This document shows positions 3,505-6,937 of a stretch of DNA of 6,937 nucleotides, piece by piece (positions within the stretch are counted from its first letter, which is position 1; every line of letters starts with the position of its first letter). Both the position numbers and the translations under genes were made by a program. The stretch is from an uncultured Clostridia bacterium. GTDB lineage: Bacteria > Bacillota > Clostridia > Christensenellales > Borkfalkiaceae. The DNA lies in NCBI GenBank assembly GCA_947629875.1, contig CANRFK010000078.1:1-6937 (forward strand), written 5' to 3'. The notes below the pieces were generated by a model. That model saw nothing but the letters and a program-made list of their open reading frames with translations. It was not told the origin of the DNA and ran no database searches.

Positions 3505-5337
3505 CTATTCGGATCTCGTCAGGATCCCGTAGGAAAAAGCGCGCAAGACCGTGCTCCCGTCGAATGCCGTTCCCGTAAGACGCTCCAAATACGAGCCCTT
3601 TGCGTGCAGGGTATATTCGGTCGCGGAATTGTTGACGTAGACGACAACGCTGCGGTCCCCGTGCCGCCGTTCGTATACGATGCACGAGGCATTCGCAAAG
3701 ATCTCCCGATACGACCCGTCGCGGAAAACTTCGGGCGCGACTTCGGTACGGATCTCGCCGAGTTTGCGGTAAAACGCGCCGAGCTCCTCGTCCATGTTTT
3801 CCCAATCGAAACAGCCGCGGCAGAACGGATCCCGATAGCCCTCCATGGCGTTTTCGTCGCCGTAATAGATACACGGCACGCCGGGAAGCGTATACTGCAA
3901 CACGGCCGCCATCATGACCTTTTGTTTTGCGATCTCCCGTTCCTCCGCGGTCAGAAAGGTGCTCGCCATTTCGTCCTTATCGCGGCACTGTTTTCCGCCG
4001 AGAACGGTCAGAATGCGCGGCGTGTCGTGCGTGCCCAAAACGTTCATCAGACAATGGAGCGTCGGCGCGGGATAATTGTCGAGAAGCATCGCCATCGTCT
4101 CGCGGAGCTGGATGGTATTCCCCGAGAGTACGTAACTGATGATCGCGTCCTTCAACGGGTAGTTCATGACACTGTCGAGCTCGAAGCCCTGCAAATACCG
4201 CCTCCGTTCTCCGTACGCGATCTTGTTGGAGGCGTCCTCCCAGACCTCGCCGATGATCATGGCGTCAGGCGTCTCCGATTTGACCGCCTTACGAATCTTT
4301 TGAAGGAAAAAGTCGGGGAGTTCGTCCGCAACGTCCAAACGATACCCCGCAATGCCGTGACGGAGCCACGTTTTGATGACGCCGTCCTCGCCGCAGATGA
4401 ATTTCTGATAGGAAGCGGAGGACTCGTTCACCGCGGGCAGGGTCTCGATCCCCCACCAACATTCGTAGGACGCGGGATAGTCGTGAAAGGTGTACCAATC
4501 GAAATAGGGCGAATCGGGAGATTGATGCGCGCCGAGCTGTTCCTTATATTTTCCGTATTTGTTGAAGTAACGGCTGTCGTCGCCCGTGTGGTTAAACACG
4601 CCGTCCAAGATGATGCGGATCCCCTTCTCCGCCGCTTCCTTCACGAGCGCGTCGAAGTCCTCCTCCGTCCCGAGGAGACTGTCTATCTTGCGATAATCGC
4701 CCGTGTCGTAACGGTGGTTGGAAAACGCCTCGAAAACGGGATTGAAATAGATGACGCTTACATGCAGACTCTTCAAATAGTCGAGCTTTTCCCGCACGCC
4801 GTTGAAATTCCCGCCGAAAAAGTCGTTATTGAGGATCTTTCCGAACTCGTTCGGACGGTAGCTCGGCGTCCCGCCCCAATCTCTGCGGAGAATCTTCCCC
4901 TCCCGCACGGGATATTCGCCCGCCTTCCGAAAACGGTCCGGGAAGATCTGATACATGATCCCGTCCTTGAACCAATCGGGCGTACGGTATCCTTCGTCGT
5001 ATACGGTGATCTGCCACGGCTCCGGGTTGCCCGTCATGACGCCGCGGCGCAGCCTGCCGCTGCCGAGATAGATCCCCCCGAAGTCAAAAAGATAGAAGAA
5101 AAGACCGATCTTATGAAAACGGACGGTGACGGAAAAGCCGAAATCCGTCTTTTTCATGGGGACGGTCTTTTCGACGCCGTCGTCCTGACTTATCACAAGA
5201 TTGCAGAAATCAGCGGAGAAGTCGGCTTCTCCGCTGATCGTTTGTTCGTAAAGCCGGAACGTGACCGCCGTCTCGCGCGAAACGGCGCCCAAAACAGACT
5301 TGCACGCTCCGTCCAGGGGATCGTAGTAGTAATTCAT
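3505..5337 (-). CDS. GH13 alpha-glucan hydrolase (neopullulanase/cyclomaltodextrinase-like), 610 residues
   Basis: This intracellular enzyme hydrolyses alpha-1,4 (and probably some alpha-1,6) bonds in maltodextrins, cyclodextrins or glycogen fragments. Residues 1-115 form a beta-rich N-terminal domain. The (beta/alpha)8 barrel begins at DWFKDGIMYQIFPDRF (121-136). The four GH13 regions are intact: DGVFNH (245-250); GYRLDVADE (331-339) with nucleophile Asp335; IIGEVWED (361-368) with acid/base Glu364; and NVLGTHDTPR (432-441) with Asp438. FELDSVMNYP (385-394) is typical of the neopullulanase/cyclomaltodextrinase subfamily (GH13_20). A C-terminal beta domain follows from about 525. No signal peptide is seen, so it acts in the cytoplasm. 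The start is ATG 5337 with AGGAAA upstream. It lies 30 bases after glgP in the same direction, so it is probably co-transcribed. Substrate preference cannot be read from the sequence. Confidence 0.93.
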   Translation of the reverse strand: MNYYYDPLDGACKSVLGAVSRETAVTFRLYEQTISGEADFSADFCNLVISQDDGVEKTVPMKKTDFGFSVTVRFHKIGLFFYLFDFGGIYLGSGRLRRGVMTGNPEPWQITVYDEGYRTPDWFKDGIMYQIFPDRFRKAGEYPVREGKILRRDWGGTPSYRPNEFGKILNNDFFGGNFNGVREKLDYLKSLHVSVIYFNPVFEAFSNHRYDTGDYRKIDSLLGTEEDFDALVKEAAEKGIRIILDGVFNHTGDDSRYFNKYGKYKEQLGAHQSPDSPYFDWYTFHDYPASYECWWGIETLPAVNESSASYQKFICGEDGVIKTWLRHGIAGYRLDVADELPDFFLQKIRKAVKSETPDAMIIGEVWEDASNKIAYGERRRYLQGFELDSVMNYPLKDAIISYVLSGNTIQLRETMAMLLDNYPAPTLHCLMNVLGTHDTPRILTVLGGKQCRDKDEMASTFLTAEEREIAKQKVMMAAVLQYTLPGVPCIYYGDENAMEGYRDPFCRGCFDWENMDEELGAFYRKLGEIRTEVAPEVFRDGSYREIFANASCIVYERRHGDRSVVVYVNNSATEYTLHAKGSYLERLTGTAFDGSTVLRAFSYGILTRSE

Positions 5338-5367
5338 ATCGTTTCCTGCCGCAAATCGGGATAGACG

Positions 5368-6937
5368 TCAACGGTTGAGGGGTTTGAGGTTCCAAATGTT
5401 CGCCGCATAGTCGCGGACGCTGCGGTCGGCGGAGAAATAGCCTGCCGCGGCAATATTACAGAGCGACTTGCGGTTCCACGAACGTTGGTCCGACCGATAG
5501 AGATCGGACATCGCATCCTGCGTGCGGACATAGGATTCGTAATCGGCAAGGCACATGTAGGGATCGGCGACGGGCGCGTTGCGCAGGAGATAATTCGCGA
5601 TCTCAGCGAAGGAACACCCGTTAAAGCCGACGATGAGCGACTCGATGATCTTCCGCAAGTTGGCGTTTTGGTTGTAATAGGCGCTGGAATTGTAGCCGCT
5701 GTCCCAGATCTCCTTGACTTCGTTTGCCTTCAAACCGAAGATAAAGATGTTCTCGTCCCCCACTCGCTCCGCCATTTCGACATTCGCGCCGTCCAACGTG
5801 CCGATGGTGAGCGCGCCGTTGATCATGAACTTCATGTTCCCCGTTCCACTCGCCTCCTTGCCCGCAAGCGAGATCTGCTCGGAAATTTCCGACGCGGGCA
5901 TGAGTTTTTCGGACATGGTGACGTTGTAGTTCTCCATGTAGACGACGTTGAGTTTCTCGTTCACGGCGGGATTCTTGCGTATGTCCTCCGCGAGGAAGCA
6001 GATGAGCTTCATGATCTGCTTCGCCATGTCATACCCTGCCGCCGCTTTCGCGCCGAAGATGTAGGTTTTGGGAAGTACGTCGAGGGACGGATTTTCCCGA
6101 AGCATGTTGTATTGCTCGATGATGTGGAGCACGTTCAGAAGCTGGCGTTTGTACTCGTGCATCCGCTTTGCCTGCACGTCGAACACCGTATTCGGGTCGA
6201 TCAGCGCCCCTTGATAGGCGCGCGCATACTGGGCGAATTGCTCCTTTTTGATCCGCTTGATCTCCCCGAGGCGTTTGAGGACGCTCTCGTCGTTCTCGAA
6301 TTTCTTGAACTCGGCGAGCTTCGCCGCGTCCTTTGCGTATCCCGTTCCGATGCAGTCGTCGAGAAGCGCGCAGAGCTCCGGATTGGATTGATTCAGCCAC
6401 CGCCGATGCGCGATCCCGTTGGTGACGTTGGTGAATTTTTCGGGGGTATAGTCGTAAAAATCCTTGAATATGCTCTCCTTGATGATGTTGCTGTGCAGTT
6501 CGGAGACGCCGTTCACGCTGTGCGAGCCGACGACGCAGAGATTCGCCATCCGCACGGTATTGTGCGAAAGGACGGACATGCGCGAGATCTTGTTCCAATC
6601 CCCCGGGAACCGATGCCACAGGTCGTCGCAGAAACGGCGGTTGATCTCCTTCAAGATCCCGTAAATACGGGGAAGGCGGCGCGAGACCAGATCCTCCGCC
6701 CACGTTTCCAACGCCTCCGCCAACACGGTATGGTTGGTATAGGCGCAGGTCGCGGTCGTGATGTTCCACGCCACGTCCCAACTGAAATAATTTTCGTCCA
6801 CGAGGATGCGCATCAGCTCGGGGATCGCCAGAGCGGGATGCGTATCGTTGATGTGGATCGCCGCCATTTGCGGCAAGAGCGAAAGAGAACCGTAGCGTCT
6901 CTTATGGTCGGTGATGATGCATTGCAGCGACGCGGAG
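5368..6937 (-). CDS. glgP: Glycogen/maltodextrin phosphorylase, C-terminal ~523 residues (N-terminus outside window)
   Basis: The enzyme removes glucose from glycogen or maltodextrin ends with phosphate, giving glucose-1-phosphate (GT35, pyridoxal-phosphate enzyme, cytoplasmic). The frame stays open to the right edge (…SASLQCIITDHKRRYGSL), so the gene continues there; TTG 6874-6876 is not the start. Family landmarks are INDTHPALAIPELMRILVDE, FTNVTNGIAHRRWLNQSNP, AKRMHEYKRQLLNVLHIIEQ, and the cofactor site EASGTGNMKFMING followed by LTIGTLDGANVEM. The Lys that binds pyridoxal phosphate is coded near 5830-5832. In the classical signature the residue before the final Asn is Leu or Met; here it is Ile, a mild change. 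Family members are about 800 residues, so roughly 280 are missing. The downstream GH13 enzyme would trim branched or short glucans that phosphorylase cannot use. Confidence 0.95.
   Translation of the reverse strand, partial: SASLQCIITDHKRRYGSLSLLPQMAAIHINDTHPALAIPELMRILVDENYFSWDVAWNITTATCAYTNHTVLAEALETWAEDLVSRRLPRIYGILKEINRRFCDDLWHRFPGDWNKISRMSVLSHNTVRMANLCVVGSHSVNGVSELHSNIIKESIFKDFYDYTPEKFTNVTNGIAHRRWLNQSNPELCALLDDCIGTGYAKDAAKLAEFKKFENDESVLKRLGEIKRIKKEQFAQYARAYQGALIDPNTVFDVQAKRMHEYKRQLLNVLHIIEQYNMLRENPSLDVLPKTYIFGAKAAAGYDMAKQIMKLICFLAEDIRKNPAVNEKLNVVYMENYNVTMSEKLMPASEISEQISLAGKEASGTGNMKFMINGALTIGTLDGANVEMAERVGDENIFIFGLKANEVKEIWDSGYNSSAYYNQNANLRKIIESLIVGFNGCSFAEIANYLLRNAPVADPYMCLADYESYVRTQDAMSDLYRSDQRSWNRKSLCNIAAAGYFSADRSVRDYAANIWNLKPLNR

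Noticed and set aside
3332..3532. A 66-codon plus-strand frame rich in Phe and Leu
   Set aside because: It spans the terminator and the end of the GH13 gene and has no ribosome binding site. Its hydrophobicity comes from T-rich DNA.
3493..5364. A 623-codon open frame on the plus strand opposite the GH13 gene
   Set aside because: It is the antisense shadow of a clear GH13 enzyme with all catalytic motifs. C/G-ending codons in the real gene remove stops from this frame. It has no recognisable domain and no good ribosome binding site.
6029..6781. A 250-codon minus-strand frame overlapping glgP
   Set aside because: It is an alternative frame of the phosphorylase gene, Arg-rich and without domain features; the glgP frame has the full set of family motifs.
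1..6937. CRISPR arrays, tRNA, rRNA, insertion sequences
   Set aside because: I looked for regular repeats with spacers, tRNA cloverleaf ends and transposase motifs and saw none.

Overview
The window joins two regions of different character. The left part (1 to about 2,620, plus strand) is the morphogenesis end of a gokushovirus-like phage (Microviridae, small ssDNA phage). It holds the tail of an unidentified gene, a 34-residue basic DNA-packaging peptide (J/VP8 type), a 148-residue probable scaffolding protein, and a 624-residue major capsid protein. These genes touch or overlap (TAA-A-ATG, GTGA, TAATG) and are closed by a strong hairpin terminator just after the capsid stop codon. The right part (3,505 to the end, minus strand) is ordinary chromosome: the C-terminal two thirds of glycogen phosphorylase (glgP), then a cytoplasmic GH13 alpha-glucan hydrolase 30 bases downstream, in one operon ending at a perfect-palindrome terminator (3413-3442). 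The simplest reading is an integrated microvirus in a bacterial genome. Gene content, strong GGAGG ribosome binding sites and TTGACA/TATAAT-type promoters suggest a Firmicute (Clostridia-like) host, but this is inference. A chimeric metagenomic assembly cannot be excluded.

Codon use changes at the junction. The phage genes favour codons ending in T (CGT, GTT, CTT), while the chromosomal genes favour codons ending in C or G.

The most interesting part is the roughly 890-base stretch between the capsid gene and the hydrolase (2619-3504), where the two gene sets converge. It is densely structured. (a) A plus-strand promoter with 17-base spacing lies right after the capsid terminator and drives an apparent ~85-base RNA with its own 5' hairpin and terminator. 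(b) A 34-38 residue ORF on the minus strand has its own promoter and a 5' leader hairpin; its transcript would run antisense across that RNA to the bidirectional capsid terminator. (c) A 114-base imperfect palindrome has 26-base arms, each built as 9 paired + 6 unpaired + 11 paired, around an inner hairpin. The arms carry a motif (CTTGAC...CTGTGATA) also present in the first promoter. (d) An almost ideal extended -10 promoter (TTGACA, 17 bases, TATACT at 3176-3204) points into ORF-free DNA. In the integrated form this would make only a non-coding RNA; in an excised circle it could drive the genes at the phage's left end.

The working model is that 2619 to about 3210 is the phage's control, replication or attachment region, and about 3210-3504 is junction or chromosomal intergenic DNA. 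The phage replication gene, pilot protein and any integration site on the left lie outside the window, and no convincing dif site or integrase gene was found inside it.
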